Positions 28,201-37,399 of a stretch of DNA of 64,000 bases are shown one piece after another. Source of the stretch: an uncultured Clostridia bacterium (GTDB lineage: Bacteria; Bacillota; Clostridia; Oscillospirales; Acutalibacteraceae); assembly GCA_946183365.1 (NCBI GenBank), contig CAMHAH010000007.1:1-64000 (forward strand). The letters run 5' to 3'. The translations under genes were made by a program, and so were the position numbers. The notes beneath the pieces are model-generated. The model saw nothing but the letters and a program-made list of their open reading frames with translations. It did not search any database and was not told the origin of the DNA. Each line of letters opens with the position of its first letter. Positions within the stretch are counted from its first letter, which is position 1.

Positions 28201-28245
28201 AAGCCATACCTCCATGATCGAAGATAATTATACATATACAGAATA

Positions 28246-28274
28246 ATTTTACAACGTTATTATCGGAATGTCAA
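28246..28274 (-). promoter_or_regulatory. Promoter of the giant beta-helix gene
   Basis: Minus-strand TTGACA (28269-28274), exactly 17 bases, TAAAAT (28246-28251), about 45 bases before the chosen start. Confidence 0.65.
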
Positions 28275-28411
28275 TAAATCATTTACCTTTCAGAAAGTAT
28301 CGTAAATTCCGGTTTATTCTTCCAAAAGTTTAGCACAAAACTCGCTATAAGAAAAGAGGGAGTATCGTAACAATATTCCCTAATTCATGGTGGAGATAAG
28401 CTATGTTATTT
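28275..28411. other. Short intergenic stretch without visible features
   Basis: AT-rich, no gene or hairpin of note. It separates the intact and the broken beta-helix genes. Confidence 0.4.
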
Positions 28412-29840
28412 TTACGGGACAGCGGTCACCTTGCTGTCGGAGATCGTGATGGTTCCCGCGCCTCCGTGATATCCGCCGCCGATACCGGTTCCGGAAAGAT
28501 CGTTATCGAATAAATCGATGAGGAAGGATACCATGGAAACGATGCCGCCCGCATAAGCGGTGTCATCCGTTTTCATACCGGAATGATCAATATACCCGTC
28601 TAGACGGTTGACCAGATCCTGTGCTTCTCCGTAGTCAGAGGAGGTTGCAACTACCTTTGAGCCTGAGCTGATAGTGATGTTGCCGCCGTATCCGCCTTTA
28701 TCCTTGGCTATTTTGCCGCCGCCGATACCGGCGCCGCCCGCAGTAGACATAGAGACAACGGAGGCGTTTGAGATCTCTATCGTGCCTGCGTTGCCTGAGC
28801 ACCCCGCGCCTATCCCGGCGCCCGACTGACTGGGTGCCGCCATGGATACGAATCGGATTATTCTGATTCGCGAAACGACCGCTTCCGATGCCCGCGCCGG
28901 TGTAATAACATATGATTCCGGACGCTGATACCTTACCGTTGTAGATGTCGATGGCAGGATTTACCGCTTCTTGACCGCCGCCGATGCCGGCGCCGCCGTT
29001 TTTACCGGTAGCTTGAATGTCACCGTCGTATATTGCGATACTGCCGGGAGATGTTCCCGAATAACCGGATCCGTTTCCGATTCCGCAGCCACGGCTTCCG
29101 TCGGCAATCTTTGCGTCGACCGTTCCGCCGTAAAAGCAAATGCCCTCGCCGTTATAGCGGCTTGCCGGTGCGGCGTTACCGCCTCCGATCACAGCGCCGC
29201 TGCCGCCATGCACTGCGGTCAGCGTTCCACCGTACATAGCAAATCTGTTTAAGGAACCTCCCTTGGCGCCGCCGATCATTGCGGCCGTGCTGAAGCCATG
29301 GGTTTTCAAATCAAGATTGCCGCCGTAGATGTTGATATCTCCGGAATTTGGGTTTCCGTTTGCAGAGCTGTCGCCGCCGATGAGTGCGCGGTCGGTGAAT
29401 TTTCTGTGCTTATCGACGTTCAGATCGACCTTGAACTTTCCGGAGTCATTTGACTGACCGAATATATTCAGCGTGGCGTTCTTGGGAACGATGACGCCTG
29501 CCTCCGCATTGAAAGTGACACCGTCGCAAATAATGAGATTGACCGTACCCGTAACCTGCATATGTGTAGCATAATATGGACGCCAAAAATCCTTTTTTTA
29601 CAACATACCATGAAACACTTGACGAAGATGAACCTAAATAACTCGAAGAGCGATCATTCAGCTCCGTGTAATCTGTACAGATTCTGGTTTCGCTTTTAAC
29701 TTCCTGTGCGCCGGAATCCCACCAACGGTAGATATATTCAATACCTCCGCCGCGCTCACTTCGAGCGGAACGATAGCAAACACGCTGAATACCGTTATCA
29801 GCGACATCAGTACACTTACAGCTTTGTATAGTCGTTTCAT
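28412..29840 (-). pseudogene. Broken third beta-helix surface protein
   Basis: The gene starts with a signal peptide (MKRLYKAVSVLMSLITVFSV) and continues in several frames. A shift near 29750 moves to GGIEYIYRWWDSGAQEV; a run of seven T at 29592-29598 shifts again into the frame of LIICDGVTFNAEAG; a third shift near 28843 restores GAGIGAGCSGNAGTIEI. The frame then stops after SKVTAVP, so the second half and the shared C-terminal domain are missing. It is like the two intact giants, with AIGG repeats and a hydrophobic insert (GGIVSMVSFLIDLF). With three shifts and a truncation it is decayed. The homopolymer shift alone could be an assembly error. Confidence 0.8.
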
Positions 29841-29912
29841 CTACTGCACCTCCTGCAGCAAGTAATCATTCCTTGTATGTCTATTATTAGTTTACTGCAT
29901 TTATACTCGCGT

Positions 29913-30482
29913 TCACACTTCTTCGCTGTTACTGAGCTCTCTTATAATATGCGCCGGATTTCCCGCGACTACCACATTACCGGGAAATGATTTCGTTACA
30001 ACCGAGGCGGCAGCAACAACCGTGTTGTCGCCAATCGTAACGCCGGGGAGTATCGTGACCCCGCCGCCGATCCAGACGTTATCGCCGATGGTGACCGGCT
30101 TGGGGATACCGATCTTCTTTCTCCTTGATTCCGCGTCTAAAGGGTGACCGATTGCGTAGATGCAGGTTTTCGGCCCTATCATACAATGCGCGCCGATCCT
30201 GATGGGCGCGGCGTCCAGAAACACGCAGTCAAAGTTCATGAAAAAGTCCTCGCCCACAAAAATGTTGTAGCCGTAGTCGCAATGAAACGGCGGTTTTACC
30301 GCGATCTCTTCTCCGCAGCCTCCCAGCAGCTCTTTGAGCAGAGATTTCCTGAGCGCTTCATCCTCGGGGGAATGATTGAAACGCGAGCATAAAAGCCGCG
30401 CGTTTTTCTTATCCTCCATAAGCTGAGGATCGTTCGTCAAAAACGGCTCGGCGTTTGTCATTTTTTCTCTTTCAGTTTTCAT
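29913..30482 (-). CDS. Hexapeptide-repeat sugar O-acetyltransferase (maltose/galactoside acetyltransferase type)
   Basis: 189 aa from the ATG at 30482 (GGAGG 9 bases upstream). An N-terminal Mac domain (about 1-55) is followed by left-handed beta-helix repeats, with FMNFDCVFLDAAPIRIGAHC, the catalytic-type AIGHPLD His, IGDNVWIGGGVTILPGVTIGD and VAAASVVTKSFPGNVVVAGNPA. It transfers acetyl from acetyl-CoA to a sugar hydroxyl. The acceptor is not known. It stands alone, with a good ribosome site. Confidence 0.9.
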   Translation of the reverse strand: MKTEREKMTNAEPFLTNDPQLMEDKKNARLLCSRFNHSPEDEALRKSLLKELLGGCGEEIAVKPPFHCDYGYNIFVGEDFFMNFDCVFLDAAPIRIGAHCMIGPKTCIYAIGHPLDAESRRKKIGIPKPVTIGDNVWIGGGVTILPGVTIGDNTVVAAASVVTKSFPGNVVVAGNPAHIIRELSNSEEV

Positions 30483-30617
30483 TTGCCGGCACCTCCGATT
30501 AGACTGAAATATATTGTTTGAAATTGGAGAGATATGCTGCGGTGAAAGCTTCGTTTTTCTTTTTTTGATATTGCTTCGGCGCTTAACGATGAACATAGTA
30601 AAGCTATGCCAACAATG

Positions 30618-31373
30618 CTATAAAGTCGGTTCCTTGTGCTGTTCTTGCTCAAATGTCGACAGCGGCAGCGTATAACGCTCCTGCTTTTTTGCCCGGATGA
30701 AAAAGCGGATCATCAATATCAGCAGAACGATATCCAACAGCGCGAGCGACACGCCTATGATCGCTAAATTATCGTTTACTTCTAAAAGCTCCGGCGTCAG
30801 TGAAAAATCATACAGTCCGTGAACCAGCCACGGCAGCAGTATGGCGATCGCGCCGTAGCGCTTCTTACCGGTGTGGAGCCGCTTACCGTAGAACCAACCC
30901 ATGATGAAGCCGTAGCCAACGTGTCCCATCGTAAAGCCGCGCACCAGCATGATGATCGGAGAAGCGCCGATGGCGTAAGGAATGTCCTCAATAAGACCGA
31001 ATCCCGTGCCGATGATCACCATAAACGCGACGATATCCGCCCAAGAATAAGCGTAGGGATTCCTTCTCAGTACGAATCGGAAGGCGAAAAACTTGGTGAT
31101 CTCCTCGGCGAACGCCAGAACGATAAATTTGTAGAGTGCCTGATACACCAGTACATTGACATCCTTCAGCAATACAGCGTTCAATACCCGGATCAGGATA
31201 TATAGTATTGCGGACAGGAGAATGATCGGCAGCACGCTGATCAATCCGCTGACAAAGGAATAGGTACATTTCTTTCTGTAAAGGATATGATCCTTTTGTC
31301 TGTTCCGAAGCCAAATAAAGATCAGTACAGACGGCACGATACTGAGCACAAAAAACAAAATAGACAGCAGCAT
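30618..31373 (-). CDS. PrsW-like intramembrane metalloprotease
   Basis: 251 aa with about seven membrane segments. The motifs of the PrsW/CPBP-like glutamic-type metalloproteases are visible: AFAEEITKFFAF (EExxK), GFGLIEDIPYA, GHVGYGF and PWLVHGLYDF. PrsW in Bacillus cuts an anti-sigma factor; other members have different targets. There is no anti-sigma gene in the window, so the substrate is unknown. Confidence 0.85.
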   Translation of the reverse strand: MLLSILFFVLSIVPSVLIFIWLRNRQKDHILYRKKCTYSFVSGLISVLPIILLSAILYILIRVLNAVLLKDVNVLVYQALYKFIVLAFAEEITKFFAFRFVLRRNPYAYSWADIVAFMVIIGTGFGLIEDIPYAIGASPIIMLVRGFTMGHVGYGFIMGWFYGKRLHTGKKRYGAIAILLPWLVHGLYDFSLTPELLEVNDNLAIIGVSLALLDIVLLILMIRFFIRAKKQERYTLPLSTFEQEQHKEPTL

Positions 31374-31416
31374 GATTTTATCTTCCCTTCATTTGTTTCT
31401 TAATACGGTGTAGTTG

Positions 31417-31766
31417 TCATTTGAATAAGTTCTGGTCGCCGTCAAAGGTATATTTGTATTCTGTCATATTTTGAGCGGCATCGTCAGCTTCGACCGTTGT
31501 CACAACGGTAGGATAGCCGTTCTCGTATGTATAGTCAATAACTCTCGCCTTTTCCCACTCCTGTGTTTCAAAATTCCTGCTATACTCTGTCACGATCTTG
31601 ACGAGCACCGGCGAGGCGATCCCTTTAACGTTCTCAGACACGGATGCGCTGTCCGCTGTCGCTTTGCCTGCATCATTTGACGAGCATCCCGACAGCGCTG
31701 CTCCCGACGTCACGGCGATAGATATAGTCAAAATAATGCCGATAATTTTAATCAAGCTTTTTTCAT
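31417..31766 (-). CDS. Small lipoprotein with a one-base lesion after the start codon
   Basis: The body of the protein is a lipoprotein: hydrophobic signal IIGIILTISIAVTSG, lipobox ALSGC, a Ser/Ala linker, then a beta-rich domain with VKIVTEYSRNFETQEWEKARVIDYTYENG. The ATG at 31764-31766 has GAGGAG with 7-base spacing but is followed by six A, which puts it out of frame; seven A would give MKKSLIKIIGIIL, a normal signal peptide. The only in-frame alternative is a TTG at 31773, directly abutting the ribosome site. Either one base is missing in the data or the gene is slipped. Confidence 0.65.
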
Positions 31767-31795
31767 AATGCAACTCCTCGTATTTAAGTATTGCT

Positions 31796-33244
31796 TTACC
31801 CTACAAGATTCAGCGTTACGATCAAAGCGACGATCAGCATAATATAAACAATATGATTCCACTTTTGATCGACGAGTAAGCCGATAAACTCACGCAGGAA
31901 AGCGTTGAAATAAAAATATGACTTTGTTTTTGCGGAGATCCCTTTCGCCTCAAATCCGTTCTTGCGGGCGAGGATATATCCTCGGAACACATGATAGTTG
32001 GTAGTAGCAAAGGCAATCCTCTTGTCTTTGATCTCTCCGCCGTGTTCTTCGATCACTTTCTTTGAAAACTGCATATTCTGCATGGTGTTCTCGCTTTTGT
32101 TCTCAAGAATGATCTGCTCCTGCGGTATACCGATGCTCAGCAGATAGTTTTTCATCGCTTCGCTCTCGGACATGACCTCGTCCGCTCCCTGTCCTCCCGA
32201 AGGCACAAACACCGCGTGCTTGCCGGTCTGCTCATACTGCTTCTTCTCAAACGTCACGGCGCTGTCAACACGCCCCTTCAAAAGCGGAGTCAAACCTCCG
32301 TCCTTTCTGATGCCGCAGCCGAGGATGATGATATAGTCGCGGTCAAACGGCGGAAGATATTTTGTTGAAAGATAGGTACACGCAACTGTTGACAGGAACA
32401 TACACTCAAAGTACACGATTACATGAATCAGAATCAGCCAGACAGTCTGCGGATTAGAAATACCCAACAGTATGATTAGCTCATTTGCGCCGAGCGTCAG
32501 TACCATTCCGATAAACCACACAGCCGCGAATACGATGCCCAGCATATTGACGGGTCTTCTTCCTTCGTTACGTATCAGTCGGATATTGCTGACAGCAAGC
32601 AGCACAGAAATAACGAGCATAACGGGAGTGAGTCCAAAAAGCAGCAGCTCTCCTGTTTCAGTCACCATCTCAAACAGGATGTCGACCGTATCAATAAAGC
32701 TGGTCAGCATTCTGTACAGGAGATAAGCAAACAACACCAAGTTATATATTCCGATACCGCCGCAGGCAACCATCGCATAGGAAAAATCTCCCCTCTTCCG
32801 ACAATCGCTGAACATCCACAGCGTCATAAACTGAACGGCAAAAAGAACAAACAAAGCGGCATAAACAATGAATTGAAATCCGTTAAATCTAATTTTACCG
32901 TCTGTACGGTCAAACAGGGTATGAAAGCCATTGACCTCAAAGACTCTTTCGTGCAACGGAGCAAAACTGTCTTCAGGCTCAATTCTGATGTTGACGGTTG
33001 TTTTTCCAGAGTTAAGCGCTTCAAAATCAAGAACGAGCTCCTCGTTTTCCATTCGGGCGTCTGCCATTCGTACAACGCTATCATCGCTCAGCTTGACCTC
33101 TAAGCGCGGCAGCTGTTCCGTTCCCAAAAAGGTTTTGGTATGCAGCGTATAGTGATTGCCGACGGCGACGACGTATACAACCGAGGATATAATCGCCAAT
33201 ACGACAAAAACGGATAATACCAACAGCTTTTTCTTATTTTTCAC
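31796..33244 (-). CDS. Membrane protein with a YdcF/ElyC (DUF218) domain
   Basis: 482 aa. A first membrane segment (6-28), an extracytoplasmic beta domain (about 35-115), several further membrane segments (about 120-300), then a DUF218 domain: DYIIILGCGIRKDGGLTPLLKGRVDSA, PSGGQGADEVMSESEAM, ENKSENTMQNMQFSKKV and TTNYHVFRGYILARK. This domain occurs in envelope-related proteins such as ElyC and YdcF. The biochemical role is unresolved. Confidence 0.85.
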   Translation of the reverse strand: MKNKKKLLVLSVFVVLAIISSVVYVVAVGNHYTLHTKTFLGTEQLPRLEVKLSDDSVVRMADARMENEELVLDFEALNSGKTTVNIRIEPEDSFAPLHERVFEVNGFHTLFDRTDGKIRFNGFQFIVYAALFVLFAVQFMTLWMFSDCRKRGDFSYAMVACGGIGIYNLVLFAYLLYRMLTSFIDTVDILFEMVTETGELLLFGLTPVMLVISVLLAVSNIRLIRNEGRRPVNMLGIVFAAVWFIGMVLTLGANELIILLGISNPQTVWLILIHVIVYFECMFLSTVACTYLSTKYLPPFDRDYIIILGCGIRKDGGLTPLLKGRVDSAVTFEKKQYEQTGKHAVFVPSGGQGADEVMSESEAMKNYLLSIGIPQEQIILENKSENTMQNMQFSKKVIEEHGGEIKDKRIAFATTNYHVFRGYILARKNGFEAKGISAKTKSYFYFNAFLREFIGLLVDQKWNHIVYIMLIVALIVTLNLVG

Positions 33245-33335
33245 TCTTCTTCTCCTTCGACACGAGTTTATCTGCTATTTGTTATGCGTTCATCTCTTTT
33301 GACTCTACATGCCGATATATAAGCTGTTATATGGA

Positions 33336-33665
33336 TTATTTGATAATAATAGCGTACCTCGGCTTCTCGGGCAGATACTTGATACGCACCTGCTCGCCCT
33401 CGCGGGTAAACCTCGGCGCGCCGCCTAATCTTGCTTCGACAGCCTGACCGTCCTGCGCCGTGAACCTGACGTAGTAGGTATAGCTGTAGTCGGTGCTTCC
33501 ATCGTCGTTTATGGTTTCGTTCTCCTCAATGCGGGACACGACGGCGTCAGCCTCGACGCCGTTCTTTTTGATGTTATTATTGCGTTTTACGATGAATACA
33601 ATAGCGACGATGATTCCGACAGCGATGAGACCGCCGATCACATAGAACAAAATATTACCTTGCAT
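33336..33665 (-). CDS. Small membrane protein (DUF3592-like)
   Basis: 109 aa from the ATG at 33665 (AGGAAAGGAAC upstream). One membrane segment (5-27), followed by a small beta domain with VEADAVVSRIEENE, YTYYVRFTAQDGQ and EQVRIKYLPEKPRYAII, which resembles the DUF3592 fold. It lies 40 bases after the next protein, which has a similar domain. Function unknown. Confidence 0.7.
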   Translation of the reverse strand: MQGNILFYVIGGLIAVGIIVAIVFIVKRNNNIKKNGVEADAVVSRIEENETINDDGSTDYSYTYYVRFTAQDGQAVEARLGGAPRFTREGEQVRIKYLPEKPRYAIIIK

Positions 33666-33705
33666 TATGATGTTCCTTTCCTGATACATATTGTATAAAT
33701 TTAAA

Positions 33706-34746
33706 TCATTTGTCGATTATGGTGTTGAACAGCATCCTGCGGCTGCCGCCCCTCTCGTCGGTAGCTCCCGAACGTGCCATCGCTACTAAGACCATGAACA
33801 GCAGATCGAGGTTCTTCTCACGGGTATGAACGCGGTAAAAGCCCTGTACGGGGAGCTTGCTTGCGACCTTATGCTCTTCGGCGTCCTCCTCATGAACATA
33901 CTGACTTGTGTTCTCGGCATACGCCAGCTCCTCGCCGTCCTTGCGGATGGTATAGCTCGGCATGACGCCCTGCGCCTGTCCGAAGCGGGAGTCGATGGTG
34001 ACGCCGACCGCTCTGAGGTGCTTCCATACGTCCTGACCGTCGATGGTAAAGGTGTAGTTATTGTCGATGAGGATAGAATTCCAGTCCATTTCCTCGGTAT
34101 GACCGACGAGATGCTTGGTCGTCTTATTGTTCTCGTGGTCAATGAAATCGAACGCAAAGGCGCTCAGCGGAGAGAACTTAGTCATCTTCGCTTCATACAG
34201 CACACGGCGGTTTTTATCCTCAAGATGGTGACCGCCCTTTATGGTGCCGACATCGGTCAGGAAGTACAGCTCGCGTTCCTCGCCCTTGACAGAGGGAGCA
34301 TAGGTTAACTCGCCGTTCGTTTCTTTTAGCTTCTTGACCGATACCTTTTTCTTTACGGTCAGGAAGATAACGACAGCCAAAAGCGCTGCGCCGATGATCA
34401 TGACGGCGATACCGATGCCGAAGCCCGAGGTCATCTTTTCGGGGTTATTGGGATCGTATTTGATCGCGACATCGCCGCCGACCTTGTAGGCGGGATCGTA
34501 GGAGTTCAGCGTCGCGGTGTATTCCTTGCCGTCAACCGTATATTTCGCCTTCACGATATACTGCACATCGCCGGTATTATCGGGGTCGGGAATATAGTCG
34601 GGATCCTCCTCAATAGAGATAATGGTCGCCGTTCCGTCTACAAATCCCGCGGATCGGAAAAAGGTCGAATAGGCGCCGAACGCAAGAGCGATAACGGCGA
34701 GGATAGCCGCAAATATTTTCAGCCCGGGTCCTTTTAATGAGATCAT
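33706..34746 (-). CDS. Membrane protein with DUF3592-like N-terminal domain
   Basis: 346 aa. Membrane segments at about 10-30 and 108-130 enclose a small extracytoplasmic domain (DGTATIISIEEDPDY, YTVDGKEYTATL, GGDVAIKYDPNNPEKM). The cytoplasmic part is about 215 aa and of unknown type. The N-terminal domain resembles the small protein encoded directly downstream, so the two may interact. Confidence 0.7.
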   Translation of the reverse strand: MISLKGPGLKIFAAILAVIALAFGAYSTFFRSAGFVDGTATIISIEEDPDYIPDPDNTGDVQYIVKAKYTVDGKEYTATLNSYDPAYKVGGDVAIKYDPNNPEKMTSGFGIGIAVMIIGAALLAVVIFLTVKKKVSVKKLKETNGELTYAPSVKGEERELYFLTDVGTIKGGHHLEDKNRRVLYEAKMTKFSPLSAFAFDFIDHENNKTTKHLVGHTEEMDWNSILIDNNYTFTIDGQDVWKHLRAVGVTIDSRFGQAQGVMPSYTIRKDGEELAYAENTSQYVHEEDAEEHKVASKLPVQGFYRVHTREKNLDLLFMVLVAMARSGATDERGGSRRMLFNTIIDK

Positions 34747-34775
34747 AAGCTATAACTCCTTTTTGACTTGATTAT

Positions 34776-35537
34776 TTATATCATAGACTCATCAAGATCG
34801 CCACCCATATTGTCGAGTGAATCTATGGTGATCTTGCATCCGGGCTTGATATGCTGCATGATGAATCTCATGATATTTTCAGGTACGCCGACACATCCGC
34901 CGGTATAGGTGCGGTTGATACGGAAGCAGTGCAAAAAGAAAGCAAAGCCCTTTTCTACCTCGCACTCTGAGTTATAGCCCATATTCAGCACATACTGATA
35001 GGCATAGTCGAAATCGGCAATATGCTCGCTGTTCTCGGTATCAAGATCGGGGATGTCCTTGATATTGACCAACTCATTAAAGTGGTTTTTTGAATCTCCC
35101 GACCAATAATAGTTTTCATCCACCTTAGTGTACTCCATTTGACAGCCCGGATTATCGGCGAGTCCGAACGCTTTATCAATGGTGAAGGTACCAACAGGAG
35201 TATAGCAGTCGTTGATGTTCGCTTTGCCTAAGCCGTCAAGACCGATAAAGCCGGGGGTAGCGATAATCTGCTCCCATTCACCGTTATTGTTCTTCTCGTG
35301 CATTGTGACATAGGCTGTCGTCTTATCCACTCCCGCGACAACAATCAGCTGTTCACACTCCTTTGCCGCATCCAGCTTCGTCACCCAGTCGGGAGACCTA
35401 CGTATCTCCTGCTTGGTAAAATACAGATCAGACGATATCGTATCATTTGCGGTTTTACCTGTTTGATTGCTTGTGCAGCCCGAAAAAGCGAACATCAATA
35501 TGATAGACGCAAGTATAATGGCTGTAGTTCTTTTCAT
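34776..35537 (-). CDS. L,D-transpeptidase (YkuD) lipoprotein
   Basis: 253 aa from the ATG at 35537 (AAAGGA upstream). Lipobox FAFSGC near residue 20. The YkuD domain starts near 60 with LIVVAGVDKTTAYVTMHEKNN; the catalytic segment is HCFRINRTYTGGCVGVP with the His and Cys expected for L,D-transpeptidases, and TPVGTFTIDKAFG is typical too. These enzymes make 3-3 peptidoglycan cross-links or attach proteins to the wall. The protein would sit on the outer face of the membrane. Confidence 0.85.
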   Translation of the reverse strand: MKRTTAIILASIILMFAFSGCTSNQTGKTANDTISSDLYFTKQEIRRSPDWVTKLDAAKECEQLIVVAGVDKTTAYVTMHEKNNNGEWEQIIATPGFIGLDGLGKANINDCYTPVGTFTIDKAFGLADNPGCQMEYTKVDENYYWSGDSKNHFNELVNIKDIPDLDTENSEHIADFDYAYQYVLNMGYNSECEVEKGFAFFLHCFRINRTYTGGCVGVPENIMRFIMQHIKPGCKITIDSLDNMGGDLDESMI

Positions 35538-35758
35538 GATCAATCGTCCTTTCTACAATGGATAAATGAATTATACACTATTCCAAATAAAAAGAAAAGA
35601 GAAAAATAATTGCGATAATATTTGATCTGCGGAATGACAAAACGCACAAAGAAGCGGATCGTTTTTCGCAATCCTGCGTTATTTTTTCTCGGAATACGAT
35701 GTACTTGCTGAGGATAATCAGACATCTCTCGTTTTACCGTCTCCATTGCATTACAAAA
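35538..35758. other. Intergenic stretch, no gene supported
   Basis: A 68-aa minus-strand frame here has no ribosome site and no recognisable features. The stretch probably holds the promoter of the L,D-transpeptidase gene, but no clear match was seen. Confidence 0.3.
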
Positions 35759-35787
35759 GCGCAGCAGTCGCTCAACTGCTGCGCTTT
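35759..35787. terminator. Terminator of the dockerin remnant
   Basis: GCGCAGCAGT (35759-35768) and ACTGCTGCGC (35775-35784) pair perfectly. On the minus strand the stem is followed by TTTTG. Confidence 0.65.
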
Positions 35788-35822
35788 AATACCAAGTCGG
35801 GCTTTAAAAGTCCGACGGATCT

Positions 35823-36295
35823 TTATTCTGAATAGCTTTCCAATTCATACATATGATAGCTGACCGTTTTGCCTATATTGTATGGATCATAGAAGCCAAC
35901 CAGAAAACGCTGAATCCTTGTCGCGTCGGTAATATTCAATCCATCGCCGTCAACATCAGCGGCTTTCTCGTTGAATGAAAATACGGGGATATTGACAAGC
36001 TTTCTTTGTATCAGCGTTGCGTCAACGATCGTAACGTCTTCGTCGCCGTCGGCATCGCCGATCATATAGGTGACTGTGATTGGATCCATATCGGTAAGCT
36101 CAAATGAAATACCGTTATTCAGTGCATACGATAAAGCATAGCTATCCCTTGTGCAGTAAATAACAAGATCGTCACAGCCGTCAAAGGCATTGTCGGCAAT
36201 AATCTCCACACTATCGGGAATCTCGACTTTTGTAAGCTCGGCACAATTCATAAATGCCCGCTCTCCGATCACTGTGATCGAATCAGACAGAGCTA
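35823..36295 (-). pseudogene. C-terminal end of an LRR_5-dockerin surface protein
   Basis: The open part encodes SITVIGERAFMNCAELTKV and PDSVEIIADNAFDGC, typical LRR_5 (BspA-like) repeats, and then a dockerin with two calcium-binding segments, GDADGDEDVTIVDATLIQRKL and ADVDGDGLNITDATRIQRFL, ending PYNIGKTVSYHMYELESYSE. Upstream the frame stops at about 36296, exactly where a different gene fragment begins on the other strand. No signal peptide remains, so this is a 3' fragment. Frame continuity of the rest is good, so the break may be recent. Confidence 0.75.
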
Positions 36296-36296
36296 C

Positions 36297-36741
36297 CGAT
36301 TATCATCTCTACGCAAAGTGGATACAGGTCGACACAGTTGAAAAGGACGCTACAGACACGAATATCATCAGTGGTTACCGCGGCTTCGGTCTGGCAGGCG
36401 TACAGATAAGACCCAAGACCATGAAGATCAAGGACGAAACGACGGGCGAGTATGTCGACGCGAATCTCTATGATCCGAATGTTCGTGACAGGATCGCGGG
36501 CTTTACCGACAATGAGTATAATAATAACGTTAAGGAAACTCCCGAGGGCTTGCGATTTGTGACCTCGCTCAGTGAAAGCTTGCTCGAAAATATCAATAGC
36601 ATAGCAAAGATTTCAAACGCTTCACAGGAGGCAAAGAGCTTTGGCGTAGAGTACGGTTATGTGGTCGGCACCGAGCAAAACATCAATATGTTCATCAGTC
36701 ACTACAAGGAACAAATCGCTGATGAAACGGCGTATACCTTA
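36297..36741 (+). pseudogene. Middle fragment of another surface protein, cut at both ends
   Basis: It opens with the end of an InlB/Flg_new repeat (TDYHLYAKW), followed by SGYRGFGLAGVQIRPKTMKI and GLRFVTSLSESLLENI, a domain seen in ruminococcal secreted proteins. The left side is joined head to head to the dockerin fragment at 36296. The right side is cut at 36742 by the small repeat element, which brings in a stop. Beyond the element a frame continues for about 30 codons (LLNRLQEELNMCNRCE), possibly the displaced continuation. Confidence 0.65.
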
Positions 36742-36898
36742 TACTAAGTTTCATTAAAACACTTTAACATTTATTGCGTTAAATTCCGTATAACTTCGTT
36801 GTCCTCCTTGACAGGCGCCAGCCTGTCTGCGTCGTCCGCCTCGTTCTACGAAATTTTCCGTTAATAAATTTGTTAAAGCGTTTAATGGAAACTTAGTA
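36742..36898. mobile_element. MITE-like element, copy A
   Basis: 157 bp, starting TACTAAGTTTCATTAAAACA and ending in the inverted CTTAGTA, with imperfect terminal inverted repeats of some 55-60 bp around a GACAGGCGCCAGCCTG core. TTA lies directly on both sides in the same orientation, as expected for a 3-bp target duplication. There is no coding capacity. Nearly identical to the copy at 59307-59464. It interrupts the surface-protein fragment. Confidence 0.8.
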
Positions 36899-37189
36899 TT
36901 AAACAGATTGCAAGAAGAATTGAACATGTGCAACAGGTGTGAAAGCATTGCTTTATACGAAGTTTTGGTAATGATCAACTCGATATGATTGCCTGTCTAT
37001 CATTCGTAATCAGAGGTTGCTGAAAACACAGAAAGGACCGTCTTGCATTTAAGACGGTCCTCTGGATCCTATTCAGTTTTATTTTTCCGTTAAGGACATC
37101 GCTCTTTATGGGGAGAGGAGGAGCCGCAACACGAGGTCAAGGCATACCAACCGGATATGCCTACCGAGTGCAGCGAGCGACGACGAAAC
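36899..37189. other. Non-coding stretch between two repeat copies
   Basis: No gene supported. A perfect hairpin GGACCGTCTT/AAGACGGTCC lies at 37035-37060 without a good T run, and a second, GGCATA/TATGCC, at about 37133-37153. Confidence 0.35.
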
Positions 37190-37245
37190 GCAGTTATGCG
37201 GAATTCTCCGCAATAGATATTAAAGTGTTTTATTGATACTTAGTA
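37190..37245. mobile_element. MITE-like element, end fragment (copy D)
   Basis: In inverted orientation this matches about 60 bases of the left end of copy B (the segment with GCGGAATTCTCCGCAATAGA), including the terminal CTTAGTA and the outer TTA. The sequence then diverges and no second end is seen, so it is a half copy or a variant with another core. Confidence 0.65.
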
Positions 37246-37344
37246 TAAAAGCTGCCTCGGAATTCAAGACAGCTTTTTGGTATCCTTTTCAGTTTTTCGT
37301 CAGGGTGATCTCTTCCCTACCGATCACACGCTTTTAAGACTATA

Positions 37345-37378
37345 AACAGCCTGTTCGTCATCGGACGGATAGGCTGTT
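37345..37378. terminator. Hairpin downstream of the flavin reductase gene
   Basis: AACAGCCT (37345-37352) pairs with AGGCTGTT (37371-37378). On the minus strand it is followed by TTTATA. Confidence 0.45.
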
Positions 37379-37399
37379 GTTTTCACCCATATTTATGTT

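Noticed and set aside
36754..36978. 74-aa minus-strand frame
   Set aside because: It lies almost entirely within the repeat element and has no features of a protein.
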